Program-made: the position numbers and the translations under genes | Notes under the pieces: model-generated | What the model was told of the DNA's origin: nothing | The model's input: the letters and a program-made list of their open reading frames with translations, nothing else | Databases searched by the model: none | Part shown: positions 17,650-27,428 of the stretch, piece by piece | Position numbering within the stretch: position 1 is the stretch's first letter | Layout of the letters: the number at the start of each line of letters is the position of its first letter | NCBI GenBank assembly: GCA_946553025.1 | Contig: CAMNRM010000034.1 | Span: 1-54,255, forward strand | Length of the DNA stretch: 54,255 nt | From: an uncultured Clostridium sp. | GTDB taxonomy: Bacteria; Bacillota; Clostridia; Lachnospirales; Lachnospiraceae | Direction of reading: 5' to 3'

Positions 17650-18218
17650 AGTGTTTTTTTCACAATGCCCCGCAGTTTTGCCGCCACGCTCACCGCTGCC
17701 AGACAGAGTGCAAAATCTCCCCCCGCAGTCAGCAGAAAACAGTTAATAAAAAGAATCTGCCAGGTCACTTCCCGGGCAATGAAAAAGCGGCAGATAATAA
17801 AGAAATAAAGAATACCGATTCCATAGTACAGGCAAAATCCTGCCATGGATATGCCAAAAAGCTTTAAAAACCCCGCAGGCTGCACGCGCTCGCTTAACCC
17901 GGCCATAGCATAGGCAGCCGCAAAAAAACCCAGAAGATAGCCGAATGTCGGCCGGACAATATAGGAAGGGCCTCCCCCGGAAGCAAACACCGGAACCCCC
18001 ATTAGTCCCAAAAACAAATATACCGCAACGCTGGCACTGGCAAGCTTTTTATTCAGCAAAAGCCCCGCAAGCAGCACAAAAAACCACTGCAGCGTAAAAT
18101 GCATGGGCAGCGGCTGTGTGGGCAGTGTGATTTTCACCCACGCCCCGGCCGTAATCAGTGCAGCAAATAACCCGCCCACCGTCAGTTCCCGGATGGATAA
18201 TGCATTTTCTCTGATCAT
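17637..18218 (-). CDS. bioY: BioY family biotin transporter (ECF substrate-binding component)
   Basis: A membrane protein of 193 residues with about six segments and the family motif ASGGGPSYIVRPTFGYLLGF. BioY is the S component of biotin ECF transporters; no A or T components lie nearby, so it probably uses a shared ECF module. A GTG six bases upstream (18224) is an alternative start; the ATG at 18218 is better spaced from GAGGTAGG. It sits between cobI and hemC, within a cofactor operon. The last codons lie in a short direct repeat (17619-17649). Confidence 0.87.
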   Translation of the reverse strand: MIRENALSIRELTVGGLFAALITAGAWVKITLPTQPLPMHFTLQWFFVLLAGLLLNKKLASASVAVYLFLGLMGVPVFASGGGPSYIVRPTFGYLLGFFAAAYAMAGLSERVQPAGFLKLFGISMAGFCLYYGIGILYFFIICRFFIAREVTWQILFINCFLLTAGGDFALCLAAVSVAAKLRGIVKKTLYMP

Positions 18219-18224
18219 ACACAC

Positions 18225-18902
18225 CTACCTCACCAGAATAATCGTATAGTAGCCCGCCGTTTCCGGCATTTCCTGCACGGATAAATACATGCGTTCATCC
18301 TCCAGCCCGCAGTTTTCCACCATCACCGCGTCCGTCCCCCGTTCCTCTAAAAGCTTCTTTACCTCCGGCAGCCGGGAAGCCGCTTTCATTAATACCTTCG
18401 TTCCCGGATAATCCAGAGCCTCTTCGATAGAATAGGAAGACGGAAGAATATGAAGCTGCTGTGCCCGGTCGGCAAGGCTTTCTCCCCGTTTTGCCGCCGC
18501 TGCACAGAAAGAAGGAACACCGTTAATCATCTCTGCAGGATAACCCTGTTCTCTGACCATGCGGTGGATATAAATATAGGTGGAATAAATCGCAGGATCG
18601 CCCAGGGTAAGATAAGCGACATCCTTTCCTTTACAAAGACAGGCAATAATCTGTTCTGCCGCCCGCGCATAGTTTTTCTCTAATACTTCCCGATCCCTGG
18701 TCATGGGGGTAGATACATTTAAACATTCCTTTTCCGCAAGCCCCCTTACCATACCGCTGGCAATTTTATAACTCAGCGCGTGATCTCTGCCCTCGGCAGG
18801 AACGGCAATCACCGGACAGCGCTCAATCGTTTCTATGGCAAGGCAGGTCATCAGTTTTGGATTCCCCGGCCCTACGCCCACACCGTACAACGTCCCTCTC
18901 AT
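18225..18902 (-). CDS. cobI: Precorrin-2 / cobalt-factor II C20-methyltransferase
   Basis: An S-adenosylmethionine-dependent methyltransferase of the corrin pathway, 225 residues. It shows GTLYGVGVGPGNPKLMTCLA (family N-terminus), a PMTRD segment, VAYLTLGDPAIYSTYIYIH and INGVPSFCAAAAKRGESL, all typical of CobI/CbiL. The frame opens at 18998, but the ATG at 18902 has an upstream AAGG site and begins where the family begins. No other cob/cbi genes are in the window. The product would act directly on the precorrin-2 made by the downstream CobA-HemD. Confidence 0.9.
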   Translation of the reverse strand: MRGTLYGVGVGPGNPKLMTCLAIETIERCPVIAVPAEGRDHALSYKIASGMVRGLAEKECLNVSTPMTRDREVLEKNYARAAEQIIACLCKGKDVAYLTLGDPAIYSTYIYIHRMVREQGYPAEMINGVPSFCAAAAKRGESLADRAQQLHILPSSYSIEEALDYPGTKVLMKAASRLPEVKKLLEERGTDAVMVENCGLEDERMYLSVQEMPETAGYYTIILVR

Positions 18903-19100
18903 CCCTTCATCCTTTCCGCAATAAAGTGGGTATCTGCACACCGCAGATATCCGCCAGTCCATTACAGGAAAGTATATCATATTTTGGTTCTGTGTCAATA
19001 GGCCCGCGGCTCCGGTTTTGTTTCTTTGTTTTTATAAAAAAGACAAGAAAGTGCTATAAACAGGTTAAGTAATTCCCTGGAATTTTTCCGTCCTGTGTCC

Positions 19101-19106
19101 TATAAT
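19101..19106 (+). promoter_or_regulatory. -10 element before the AraC-type regulator
   Basis: A consensus TATAAT about 50 bases before the ATG at 19154. The -35 region at the normal distance (TGGAAT) is poor, which fits a promoter needing activation. It reads divergently from cobI. Confidence 0.4.
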
Positions 19107-19153
19107 AAACATGGTTAAACAAAACAGCAAGTCCAGGAAGGTTGTGCAAATAA

Positions 19154-19987
19154 ATGCCTGTGGAATTTAAACACGAATTAATCATCCCCAATGAAGATCT
19201 TCCCTTTAAACTTTTTTTGTTTGAGGGAAAGGACGGAAACTACAAACGAAGCAAACACTGGCACCGATCCGTGGAAATTTTTCTGGTGGTCAGCGGTCAT
19301 CTGGAATTTCTGATGAACAATGTGCGGATTCCCTTACATGCGCCGGACTTTGTTATTGTCAATCCTAATGAGGTTCATTCCATTGACGCGCCGGAGCCCA
19401 ATATGACGATTGTCCTTCAGATTCCCATAAGCTGTCTTTCCGGCTATATCCGTGAAAATGACTATGCTGTATTTTCCAAGCAGTCCGACGAGAACAACTT
19501 AAAACTGGTACAGTTAATTTCCCGGATTTATAAAACCTACCAGGCAAAAGCCTTTGCCTATGAACTAAAGGTGCAGAGCCTGTTTTTAGAACTGCTCTAT
19601 CTTCTGGTCACGGAATTTATGAATACGGAAAATGACCAGAACCTTATCCGGCAAAAACGCCATTTAGACAAGCTTTCGGATATTACAGCCTATATGAAGG
19701 CCAACTATAACCAGGAAATAACGTTGGAGGATGTAGCCCGCCGCTTTGGTTTTTCCCCTACCTATCTTTCCCGGATATTTAAGCGCTATGCGGACGTCAG
19801 CTATAAAACCTATCTTTTAGACCTTCGGACGGAATACGGCCTTCGGGAGATGTTAAACACCGATCACAGCTTATCGTCCATTGCCGTCAATCATGGTTTT
19901 CCGGACAGCCGCGCCTTTGCCAAAGCTTTTTCTAAACGCTACGGATGTCTGCCCAGTGAATATCGGAAGAACTATCATTTTTCATGA
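19154..19987 (+). CDS. AraC family transcriptional regulator
   Basis: 277 residues with an N-terminal cupin-like sensor domain (about 20-110; KHWHRSVEIFLVVSGHLEF is a typical beta-barrel start). A C-terminal double helix-turn-helix follows (about 178-277: ITLEDVARRFGFSPTYLSRI and a second one ending GCLPSEYRKNY). It stands 65 bases before xylB on the same strand and probably controls the xylB/isomerase pair in response to a sugar, which is inferred from position. Confidence 0.9.
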   Translation: MPVEFKHELIIPNEDLPFKLFLFEGKDGNYKRSKHWHRSVEIFLVVSGHLEFLMNNVRIPLHAPDFVIVNPNEVHSIDAPEPNMTIVLQIPISCLSGYIRENDYAVFSKQSDENNLKLVQLISRIYKTYQAKAFAYELKVQSLFLELLYLLVTEFMNTENDQNLIRQKRHLDKLSDITAYMKANYNQEITLEDVARRFGFSPTYLSRIFKRYADVSYKTYLLDLRTEYGLREMLNTDHSLSSIAVNHGFPDSRAFAKAFSKRYGCLPSEYRKNYHFS

Positions 19988-20052
19988 AAAAATAAAAAGA
20001 TTATAAATATAGAAAAACAATAATAATCAACATAGAAAGACGAGGAAAATGT

Positions 20053-21576
20053 ATGAAGTATTTGATTGGTATTGATGTGGGTACATCCGCCACAAAAACC
20101 GTGCTGTTTGACGAACTTGGCACGGTGATTGCCTCTGCTTCCCGGGAATACCCGCTTTATCAGCCGCAAAACGGCTGGGCAGAACAAAACCCCGGGGACT
20201 GGAGGGATGCCGTCCTTGCCACGGTCAGCGAAGTAGTGAAAAAATCGGCAGCAGAAAAAGAGGATATCCTGGGAATCGGCATTTCCGGACAGATGCACGG
20301 TCTGGTTATGCTGGATGAAAAGGGAGAGGTTATCCGCCCTTCCATTATCTGGTGTGATCAGCGCACCGGCGCAGAGGTCGAAGAGATGCTTAACCTTATG
20401 CCACGCGAGCGCTGGATTGCCATTACCGCCAACCCGCCCCTGACCGGATGGACTGCGGCAAAGATCCTCTGGGTGCGCAGGCACGAGCCTGAAAACTATG
20501 CCCGCTGCAGGCACATCCTGCTTCCCAAAGACTATATCCGCTACATCCTGACCGGCGTCTTTGCCACCGAGGTGTCCGACGCAAGCGGAATGCAGCTTTT
20601 AGACGTGCCGGGACGCTGCTGGTCGCAGGAGGTTCTTGACGTTCTTTCCATTGACCGGGATTTGCTGGGAACGGTGTATGAGTCCTGTCAGGTCACGGGA
20701 AACCTTCTTCCGGAAATTGCGGCAAAGACCGGATTAAGCACGAAAACCGTTGTTGTGGGCGGGGCCGGGGATAATGCCGCGGCTGCCGTGGGAACCGGGA
20801 TTGTCCGGGACGGGACGGCATTTACCACCATCGGCACTTCCGGGGTTGTCTTTGCCCACACCAGCAAAGTATCCATCGACCCGAAGGGCCGGGTACACAC
20901 CTGCTGCTGCGCGGTTCCCGGCGCATGGCACATCATGGGCGTTACCCAGGGGGCGGGACTTTCCCTGAAATGGTTTAAAGACGAGTTCTGCCAGGATTAC
21001 CTTGCCCGTGCCAAGAAAGAAGGCTGTGATGTCTACGACCTGATTAATGCGGATGTTTCAAAGATTCCTGCCGGAAGTGACCGGCTGATCTACCTTCCCT
21101 ACCTGATGGGTGAGCGCACGCCGCATCTTGACCCGGACTGCCGCGGCGTATTCTTCGGTCTTTCCGCCATCCATACCAAAAAACATCTGCTCCGTGCCGT
21201 GATGGAAGGTGTTTCCTATTCGCTCTGCGACTGCAACGAGATTTTAAAGGAAATGGGTGTGGAAGTCACCCAGATGATGGCCTGCGGAGGCGGCGGAAAA
21301 AGCCCGGTGTGGCGGCAGATGCTGGCAACCCTCTATCACTGCCCGGTAAAAACGGTTAAGCAGGATGAAGGCCCGGCCCTGGGTGTCGCCATCCTTGCCG
21401 GTGTAGGATGCGGACTTTATCCGGACATAGAAACCGCCTGTGACCGTATTCTCAGCGAAAAGAGCCATACAGAACCTGCTAACGAACTGACGGCTGTCTA
21501 CGACGCCTATCATCAGCTCTACCAGAAGCTTTACCAAAGCCTGAAAGAAGACTATAAAGCCTTGGCTCTTTTGTAA
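20053..21576 (+). CDS. xylB: Xylulokinase (FGGY family)
   Basis: It phosphorylates D-xylulose at C5 using ATP. The 507 residues open YLIGIDVGTSATKTVLFDELG (phosphate-binding strand, split here at the motif DVGTSATK), followed by ISGQMHGLVMLDEKG, IIWCDQRTG, SGMQLLDVPGRCWS, GGAGDNAAAAVGTG and the adenosine motif ACGGGGKSPVWRQML near residue 415. Length and motif order fit XylB rather than AraB or GlpK. GAGGAAAATGT precedes the ATG. It lies between an AraC regulator and a fucose-isomerase-like gene, all on the plus strand. Confidence 0.93.
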   Translation: MKYLIGIDVGTSATKTVLFDELGTVIASASREYPLYQPQNGWAEQNPGDWRDAVLATVSEVVKKSAAEKEDILGIGISGQMHGLVMLDEKGEVIRPSIIWCDQRTGAEVEEMLNLMPRERWIAITANPPLTGWTAAKILWVRRHEPENYARCRHILLPKDYIRYILTGVFATEVSDASGMQLLDVPGRCWSQEVLDVLSIDRDLLGTVYESCQVTGNLLPEIAAKTGLSTKTVVVGGAGDNAAAAVGTGIVRDGTAFTTIGTSGVVFAHTSKVSIDPKGRVHTCCCAVPGAWHIMGVTQGAGLSLKWFKDEFCQDYLARAKKEGCDVYDLINADVSKIPAGSDRLIYLPYLMGERTPHLDPDCRGVFFGLSAIHTKKHLLRAVMEGVSYSLCDCNEILKEMGVEVTQMMACGGGGKSPVWRQMLATLYHCPVKTVKQDEGPALGVAILAGVGCGLYPDIETACDRILSEKSHTEPANELTAVYDAYHQLYQKLYQSLKEDYKALALL

Positions 21577-21667
21577 ATTTTACAGAGTTCTGTCCGATAG
21601 CCGATAATTATAGAAAGCAAAAAGAAAACAACAATAAATCAAGTGTTAAGAAAGGGGAATATTTATC

Positions 21668-23152
21668 ATGAACAATATGCCTGAAGTTAAAATCGGTATT
21701 GTAGCCGTCAGCCGTGACTGCTTTCCGGAAAGCCTTTCCGTAAACCGGAGAAAAGCCCTGGTGCAGGCTTATAAAGAAAAGTATGACGCCAAAAACATCT
21801 ATGAATGCCCTGTCTGCATTGTAGAAAGCGAAATCCACATGGTGCAGGCGCTTGAGGATGTCAAAGCTGCCGGGTGCAATGCCCTGGTGGTTTACTTAGG
21901 AAACTTCGGTCCGGAGATTTCCGAAACCCTGCTGGCCAAGCATTTTGACGGGCCGTGCATGTTTATCGCCGCCGCCGAGGAAAGCGGAAACAACCTGATT
22001 CAGGGCCGCGGCGACGCCTACTGCGGTATGCTCAATGCCAGCTACAACTTAAAGCTGCGCAATATTAAAGCCTATATTCCGGAATATCCCGTGGGAACCG
22101 CCAAGGAATGTGCCGATATGATCGAAGAATTCCTTCCGATTGCCCGCGCCGTTATCGGACTTTCCTCGTTAAAGATTATCAGCTTCGGCCCAAGACCGCT
22201 AAATTTCTTAGCTTGCAACGCGCCCATCAAGCAGCTTTATAACCTTGGCGTGGAGATTGAAGAAAATTCGGAGCTGGATTTATTCGAGGCATTTAACGCC
22301 CATGCCGGGGATGCGCGTATCCCGGAAGTGGTAAAGGATATGGAGGAAGAACTGGGCAAGGGGAATAAAAAGCCGGAAATCTTAGAAAAACTTGCCCAGT
22401 ACGAACTGACCCTTCTTGACTGGATTGAGGCACACAGGGGCTACCGCAAATACGTGGCCATCGCCGGAAAATGCTGGCCTGCCTTCCAGACTCAGTTCGG
22501 CTTCGTTCCCTGCTACGTCAACAGCCGCTTAACCGGCCGCGGGATTCCGGTATCCTGTGAGGTGGATATCTACGGAGCATTGAGCGAATTTATCGGAACC
22601 TGTGTCAGTGAAGACGCTGTCACCCTTTTGGATATCAATAACTCCGTGCCCGCGGATCTCTATGAAGAAGATATTAAAAACGTCCATCCCTACACCCAGA
22701 GAGAAACCTTTATGGGCTTCCACTGCGGAAATACCAGCACGAAAAAACTTTCCTTCTGCGAGATGAAATATCAGTTAATTATGGCACGTTCCCTTCCGGA
22801 AGAAGTAACCCAGGGTACGTTAGAGGGCGATATCCTTCCCGGCGATATTACCTTCTTCCGCTTACAGAGTACAGCAGACAATATCCTACGCGCCTACATC
22901 GCCCAGGGAGAAGTCCTTCCCGTAGCAACACGATCCTTCGGTGCCATCGGTATCTTTGCGATTCCGGAGATGAACCGCTTCTACCGCCATGTTCTGATTG
23001 AAAAGAACTTCCCGCACCATGGGGCTGTTGCCTTTGGCCACTTTGGAAAAGCTATCTATGAGGTATTCAAATACATCGGTGTAGACGTAGAAGAAATCGG
23101 CTTTAACCAGCCTAAGGGAATGCTTTATAAGACGGAAAATCCGTTTGCCTGA
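21668..23152 (+). CDS. L-fucose/L-arabinose isomerase-fold protein (COG2407-like)
   Basis: This 494-residue protein has the isomerase fold. KIGIVAVSRDCFPESLSVNR and ALVVYLGNFGPE form the N-terminal domain, the middle carries SLKIISFGPRPLNFLACNAP, and the C-terminal metal region shows CEVDIYGALSEFI, DINN, FHCGNTS and HHGAVAFGHFG. The pattern fits the FucI-like family that has diverged from true fucose isomerase; the substrate is not readable from sequence. Following xylB by 91 bases, it may supply a ketopentose to the kinase. That would be a non-orthologous aldose isomerase, and it is inference. Confidence 0.78.
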   Translation: MNNMPEVKIGIVAVSRDCFPESLSVNRRKALVQAYKEKYDAKNIYECPVCIVESEIHMVQALEDVKAAGCNALVVYLGNFGPEISETLLAKHFDGPCMFIAAAEESGNNLIQGRGDAYCGMLNASYNLKLRNIKAYIPEYPVGTAKECADMIEEFLPIARAVIGLSSLKIISFGPRPLNFLACNAPIKQLYNLGVEIEENSELDLFEAFNAHAGDARIPEVVKDMEEELGKGNKKPEILEKLAQYELTLLDWIEAHRGYRKYVAIAGKCWPAFQTQFGFVPCYVNSRLTGRGIPVSCEVDIYGALSEFIGTCVSEDAVTLLDINNSVPADLYEEDIKNVHPYTQRETFMGFHCGNTSTKKLSFCEMKYQLIMARSLPEEVTQGTLEGDILPGDITFFRLQSTADNILRAYIAQGEVLPVATRSFGAIGIFAIPEMNRFYRHVLIEKNFPHHGAVAFGHFGKAIYEVFKYIGVDVEEIGFNQPKGMLYKTENPFA

Positions 23153-23190
23153 TAAAAGAAAAGAAAACGATCACAGAAAAACCGTCACAG

Positions 23191-23222
23191 AAAAAGGAAC
23201 TGCCTTCGGACAATTCCTTTTT
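23191..23222. terminator. Terminator between the xylB/isomerase pair and araD
   Basis: A stem of AAAAAGGAACTG with CAATTCCTTTTT around a CCTTCGGA loop, with one mismatch. The A-run and T-run on its two sides allow it to work in both directions between convergent genes. It lies about 40 bases after the isomerase stop and about 70 before the araD stop. Confidence 0.8.
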
Positions 23223-23289
23223 CTTCTTCACAAAATCCTGATTTCTGTTTTCTTTTAATGTATTCCTTTTCTATGCTTTCTTACCTTTT

Positions 23290-23985
23290 TTATTTTCCCT
23301 GCCCGTAGTAGGCATTCGGCCCGTGCTTGCGCATAAAATGTTTATCCAGCATACACTGCGGCGTGTGGCAGTCCGTATCCGGGCTTAATAATTCGGTCAT
23401 CATATTCATTTTGGCGACCTCTTCCATCACAACCGCATTGTAGACAGCCTGGGCGGCATCTTTTCCCCAGGCGAAAGGGCCGTGGTTTTTGCACAGTACT
23501 CCCGGAACATAGACGGGATTTTTGCCCGCAAATACTTCAATAATGCTTTTTCCCGTATTTTTTTCGTACCCTTCTTCAATTTCTTCCGGGGTAAGGTTTC
23601 TGGCGCAGGGGATTTCGCCGTAAAAATAATCCGCATGGGTTGTTCCGTAGCAGGGAATTGCCCGTCCCGCCTGGGCCCAGGAAGTTGCATGGGGGGAATG
23701 GGTGTGGACGATGCCGCCGATTTCCAAAAAAGCCTTATACAGTTCCAGATGCGTCGGTGTGTCGGAGGAGGGGTTAAGCTCCCCCTCCACTCTCTTTCCC
23801 TCCAGATCCATAACCACCAGCATTTCGGGCGTCAGTTCCTCATATTCCACGCCGCTGGGCTTAATTACAAACAAGCCCGAAGCCCGGTCAATTCCGCTTA
23901 CATTTCCCCAGGTATAGGTTACCAGCCCCCGCCGGGGAAGTTCCATATTTGCTTCCCACACCTGTTTTTTCAGTTCTTCCAACAT
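23290..23985 (-). CDS. araD: L-ribulose-5-phosphate 4-epimerase
   Basis: A class II aldolase-fold enzyme making D-xylulose 5-phosphate from L-ribulose 5-phosphate. The 231 residues have [11 protein letters not shown], the metal ligands in [16 protein letters not shown] (His94, His96) and [10 protein letters not shown] (His168), all family-typical. It is the last gene of the ara operon, 76 bases after araB. Confidence 0.95.
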   Translation of the reverse strand: MLEELKKQVWEANMELPRRGLVTYTWGNVSGIDRASGLFVIKPSGVEYEELTPEMLVVMDLEGKRVEGELNPSSDTPTHLELYKAFLEIGGIVHTHSPHATSWAQAGRAIPCYGTTHADYFYGEIPCARNLTPEEIEEGYEKNTGKSIIEVFAGKNPVYVPGVLCKNHGPFAWGKDAAQAVYNAVVMEEVAKMNMMTELLSPDTDCHTPQCMLDKHFMRKHGPNAYYGQGK

Positions 23986-24061
23986 ATTTTTACCTCACTT
24001 GAGTTTAAGCGTTTGATTTGCATAAAGTTGCTGCGTTCTGCCAAACGTTTTCTTTTTTCTG

Positions 24062-25672
24062 CTATTGCAAAGCCTCAACCGCCGCTTTCTCTACAGCCAG
24101 CCCGGCGCGGTAGCGTTCCATAAAGGCTTCAAAGCCTTCGCTGCCTTCTCTGCACGGTTCTTCGGTAAGACAGCCCTTTTTCCCGGCAAAAACTTCCCGC
24201 TCCAAATAATCCGCCAGGCTTTCACCGTCCTTTTTCCACAGCCGATAAGCCCCTAAAAGCGCACAGCCCCAGGCACCGCCCTCTCCTGCGGTTTCCATTA
24301 CGGTCACCGGCACGCCCGCAGCGTCGGCTAAAATCTTCTGTCCCACGCCTCTGGTTTTAAACAGTCCGCCGTGCCCCAAAAGCATATCCAGCTTCACCTG
24401 CTCTTCCTTAAACAGGATATCCAGCCCGGTCTTTAACGCTCCCAGGGAGGTGCAGAGATGGGTGCGCATAAAGTTTGCCAGGGACAATCGGCTGTCCGGA
24501 TGGCGCACAAACAGCGGCCGCCCTTCCTCCAGTCCTGTAATATGTTCTCCTGAAAAATAATTGTAAGCCAGCAGCCCTCCGCAGTCGGCTTCGCCTTCCA
24601 GGGCTTTTTTATAGAGTACCTCAAACAGTCGATCTGCGGAAATATCCATTCCCATGGCACGGGCAAATTCTCCAAACAGTCCCACCCATGCATTCAAATC
24701 CGAAGTACAGTTGTTGCAGTGCACCATACCCACCAGATCCCCGGAAGGTGTGGTGACCAGATCGATTTCCGGATGCACTTTTTTCAGTTCATGTTCCAGA
24801 ACCACCATGGCAAAGACACTGGTTCCGGCCGATACATTTCCCGTGCGGACACGAACGCTGTTGGTCGCCGTCATCCCGGTTCCTGCATCACCCTCCGGCG
24901 GACAAAGAGGAATTTTTGCCTGCAGTGTCCCGCTTGGGTCTAAAAGCCTTGCTCCTTCCTCGGTCAGTTCCCCGGCATCTTCCCCTGCGGTTAGCGCTTT
25001 GGGGAGAATATCACGCAGTTTCCACGGATAAGCTTTTTCGGCAATCAGTGCATCAAATTTTTCTACCATAGACTGGTCAAAATCGTGGGTGTGCATATCC
25101 GCCGGGAACATTCCGGCCACATCTCCGATGCCCAGAACCTTCTTTCCGGTCAGCTTCCAGTGAACATAGCCTTCCAGAGTAATCATATAGTCAATCTGCG
25201 GCACATGCTCCTCTTCCTTTAAAATTGCCTGATACAGATGGGCAATGCTCCAGCGCTGGGGAATCGGATACTGAAACAACTCCGTCAGCTTCCGGGAAGC
25301 CTCCCCAGTCATCGTATTTCTCCATGTGCGAAACGGTACCAGAAGCTTCCCGCCGCGGTCAAAGACCATGTAACCATGCATCATGGCGCTGATTCCGATT
25401 GCCCCGGGTTTTTCCAGGATTTCACCGTATTTATCTTTTACATCCGCAGACAACTTCCGGTAAGCATCCTGAAGCCCTCCCCAGATATCTTCTAAGGTAT
25501 AAGTCCACACCCCATCCTCCAGCCGGTTTTCCCAGTCATGGTTTCCCGCGGCAATGGGGGAATGATCCGCACCAATCAAAACTGCCTTAATCCGGGTGGA
25601 ACCCAGTTCAATTCCCAGTACAGTTCTGCCTTCACGAATCCACTGCCTGATTATTTCCTGCTTTGCTCCCAT
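24062..25672 (-). CDS. araB: Ribulokinase (FGGY family)
   Basis: It phosphorylates L-ribulose for AraD. The 536 residues open with the FGGY phosphate motif [16 protein letters not shown] and carry [26 protein letters not shown] and a C-terminal ATP motif [20 protein letters not shown] with [18 protein letters not shown]. The frame opens at 25699, but GGAGG lies six bases before the ATG at 25672. The sequence differs from E. coli-type AraB and resembles the clostridial group; assignment to L-ribulose rests partly on its place between araA and araD. Confidence 0.88.
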   Translation of the reverse strand: MGAKQEIIRQWIREGRTVLGIELGSTRIKAVLIGADHSPIAAGNHDWENRLEDGVWTYTLEDIWGGLQDAYRKLSADVKDKYGEILEKPGAIGISAMMHGYMVFDRGGKLLVPFRTWRNTMTGEASRKLTELFQYPIPQRWSIAHLYQAILKEEEHVPQIDYMITLEGYVHWKLTGKKVLGIGDVAGMFPADMHTHDFDQSMVEKFDALIAEKAYPWKLRDILPKALTAGEDAGELTEEGARLLDPSGTLQAKIPLCPPEGDAGTGMTATNSVRVRTGNVSAGTSVFAMVVLEHELKKVHPEIDLVTTPSGDLVGMVHCNNCTSDLNAWVGLFGEFARAMGMDISADRLFEVLYKKALEGEADCGGLLAYNYFSGEHITGLEEGRPLFVRHPDSRLSLANFMRTHLCTSLGALKTGLDILFKEEQVKLDMLLGHGGLFKTRGVGQKILADAAGVPVTVMETAGEGGAWGCALLGAYRLWKKDGESLADYLEREVFAGKKGCLTEEPCREGSEGFEAFMERYRAGLAVEKAAVEALQ

Positions 25673-25751
25673 CTCTTTCCTCCATCTTTTCTTTATCATG
25701 AAGACCTGTCAGCGCCAAACCTACCGACGATTCGGCGCTTTTTACAGAAAT

Positions 25752-27245
25752 TTAGCGGAATGCTGCCTTATTCCAGCGAAGTTCATTTTTCAGACCGCGG
25801 ATCGTTGTATTCTGGTCAATATATACTGCTTCAATGCCCATAGCCTCTGCCCAGTCGCCCATCTGCTCGGCGCTTAAATCATAGGAGAATGCCGTGTGGT
25901 GTGCTCCTCCGGCTAAGATCCAGCTCTCTGCGCCGACGGTTAAGTTTGGCTGCGGCGTCCAGAAGGCTGTAGCCACCGGAAGCTTGGGCATGGGTTTTTC
26001 TACCTTCTTACAGTCCACGGTATTAATAATCAGCCTGAACCTCGTCCCCAGATCGATCAGCGATGTGGCAACGGCCGGTCCTGTCTTGGAGGTGAATACC
26101 AGCCTCGCCGGGTCTTCGCGATCGCCCATGGACAGCGGGCATACCTTAATCCCAATCGAGCCTTCGGCAATCGTCGGGCAAACCTCCAGCATGTGCGCCT
26201 GTAAGATGCCTTCCTTGCCGGGAACAAGATTGTATGTATAATCTTCCATAAAGGAGGTTCCCTTGGCATCCTTCATCCCCTGGGTCATCACCTTCATCAG
26301 GCGAACCATCGCTGCCGTCTTCCAGTCGCCCTCTGCGCCAAATCCATAGCCCTTTTCCATAAGACGCTGAATCGCCAGTCCGGGAAGCTGCTTTAATGCT
26401 CCCAAATCACCAAAATGCGTAACAATCGCCTGATAATCCTTCTCCTTTAAAAACCGCTCAAAACCAATTTCAATCCCTGCCTGAACAGCGACATGGCGGC
26501 GGAACTCTTTCTCGTCCCTTCCCTCGGCAAGAATTTCGTATTTATCGTAATACTCTTCGACCAGGGTGTTAATTTCCCCTTCGGCAACATCCTTCACATA
26601 ATCGGCAATCTCATTAACCGGATAGGCATCAACCTCCCAGCCAAATTTAATCTGGGCTTCCACCTTATCGCCCTCGGTTACGGCAACATTGCGCATATTG
26701 TCAGCCACACGGACAACACGAATATGGCTGCTTTCCATAATACCCACGGCAGTCCGCATCCATCCGGCAATGCGTTCCTGTACGTTTTTATCGCTCCAGT
26801 GTCCCATAATCACCTTGCGCGGGATTTCCATCCTTGTCACCATGTGGCCGTATTCCCGATCACCGTGTGCGGACTGGTTCTCGTTCATAAAGTCCATATC
26901 GATCGTGTCGTAGGGAATCTCCTGGTTAAACTGGGTGTGGAAATGCAGCAGAGGTTTGCGAAACTCTTTAAGCCCTAAAATCCAGGACTTTGCCGGAGAA
27001 AATGTGTGCATCCAGGTAATAACTCCGGCACAGTTTTCATCGCTGTTTGCCTCGTTAAACAAACGGCGGATGGAAGTATTGTCAATCAGGGTCGGCTTCC
27101 ATACCAGGCTGTAGGGCAGAAGACCCGACTGATTTAATGCATCTACAATCTTTCGGGAATGTTCGGCTACCTTGGCCAGGCATTCGTCACCGTATAAATC
27201 CTGAGAACCTGCGGCAAACCAAAACTGATATTGTTTTTCTTTCAT
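25752..27245 (-). CDS. araA: L-arabinose isomerase
   Basis: It interconverts L-arabinose and L-ribulose using a divalent metal. The 497 residues begin QFWFAAGSQDLYGDECLAKV and contain WMHTFSPAKSWILGLKEF, LHFHTQFNQEIPYDTIDMDF, GHWSDKNVQERIAGW and GAEGDWKTAAMVRLMKVM (metal-site glutamate), ending in ILAGGAHHTAFSYDL. The open frame runs back to 27389, but GGAG lies at the right distance from the ATG at 27245 and the protein starts like AraA there. The long upstream frame is a structured non-coding leader. Confidence 0.97.
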   Translation of the reverse strand: MKEKQYQFWFAAGSQDLYGDECLAKVAEHSRKIVDALNQSGLLPYSLVWKPTLIDNTSIRRLFNEANSDENCAGVITWMHTFSPAKSWILGLKEFRKPLLHFHTQFNQEIPYDTIDMDFMNENQSAHGDREYGHMVTRMEIPRKVIMGHWSDKNVQERIAGWMRTAVGIMESSHIRVVRVADNMRNVAVTEGDKVEAQIKFGWEVDAYPVNEIADYVKDVAEGEINTLVEEYYDKYEILAEGRDEKEFRRHVAVQAGIEIGFERFLKEKDYQAIVTHFGDLGALKQLPGLAIQRLMEKGYGFGAEGDWKTAAMVRLMKVMTQGMKDAKGTSFMEDYTYNLVPGKEGILQAHMLEVCPTIAEGSIGIKVCPLSMGDREDPARLVFTSKTGPAVATSLIDLGTRFRLIINTVDCKKVEKPMPKLPVATAFWTPQPNLTVGAESWILAGGAHHTAFSYDLSAEQMGDWAEAMGIEAVYIDQNTTIRGLKNELRWNKAAFR

Positions 27246-27271
27246 GATGTTGTAATCTCCTTTTTTTACTT

Positions 27272-27366
27272 TAAAAGTCCGCCGCCGATTAGGCGGCATA
27301 AGTTCAGGTATTCCAAGTGCGCCCAGCAGACTTTTACTTATGGTGGTGCACTCACTTGTGGGCGCA
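27272..27366 (-). promoter_or_regulatory. Structured leader before araA (candidate cis-regulatory RNA)
   Basis: Within 95 bases there are four complementary pairs: TAAAAGTC (27272-27279) with GACTTTTA (27329-27336); a GC hairpin GCCGCC (27281-27286) with GGCGGC (27292-27297); CATAAGT (27297-27303) with ACTTATG (27336-27342); and TGCGCCCA (27318-27325) with TGGGCGCA (27359-27366). Several cannot form together without crossing, which suggests a pseudoknot or alternative folds. The element lies between the upstream permease stop (27429) and the araA ribosome site. It matches no riboswitch class I recognise. Confidence 0.5.
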
Positions 27367-27428
27367 TGATGGTTTATTTTGTTGTCCACCTGTATTTACG
27401 GTAAACCTTCCTGTGCGATAAGCCTTTA

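Noticed and set aside
18903-19153. Cobalamin or biotin riboswitch upstream of cobI
   Set aside because: Looked for a B12-box-like segment in the intergenic region and saw none; only a -10 box for the divergent regulator is evident.
19975-20514. Minus-strand 179-codon frame over the xylB 5' end
   Set aside because: It is antisense to xylB and has no family features.
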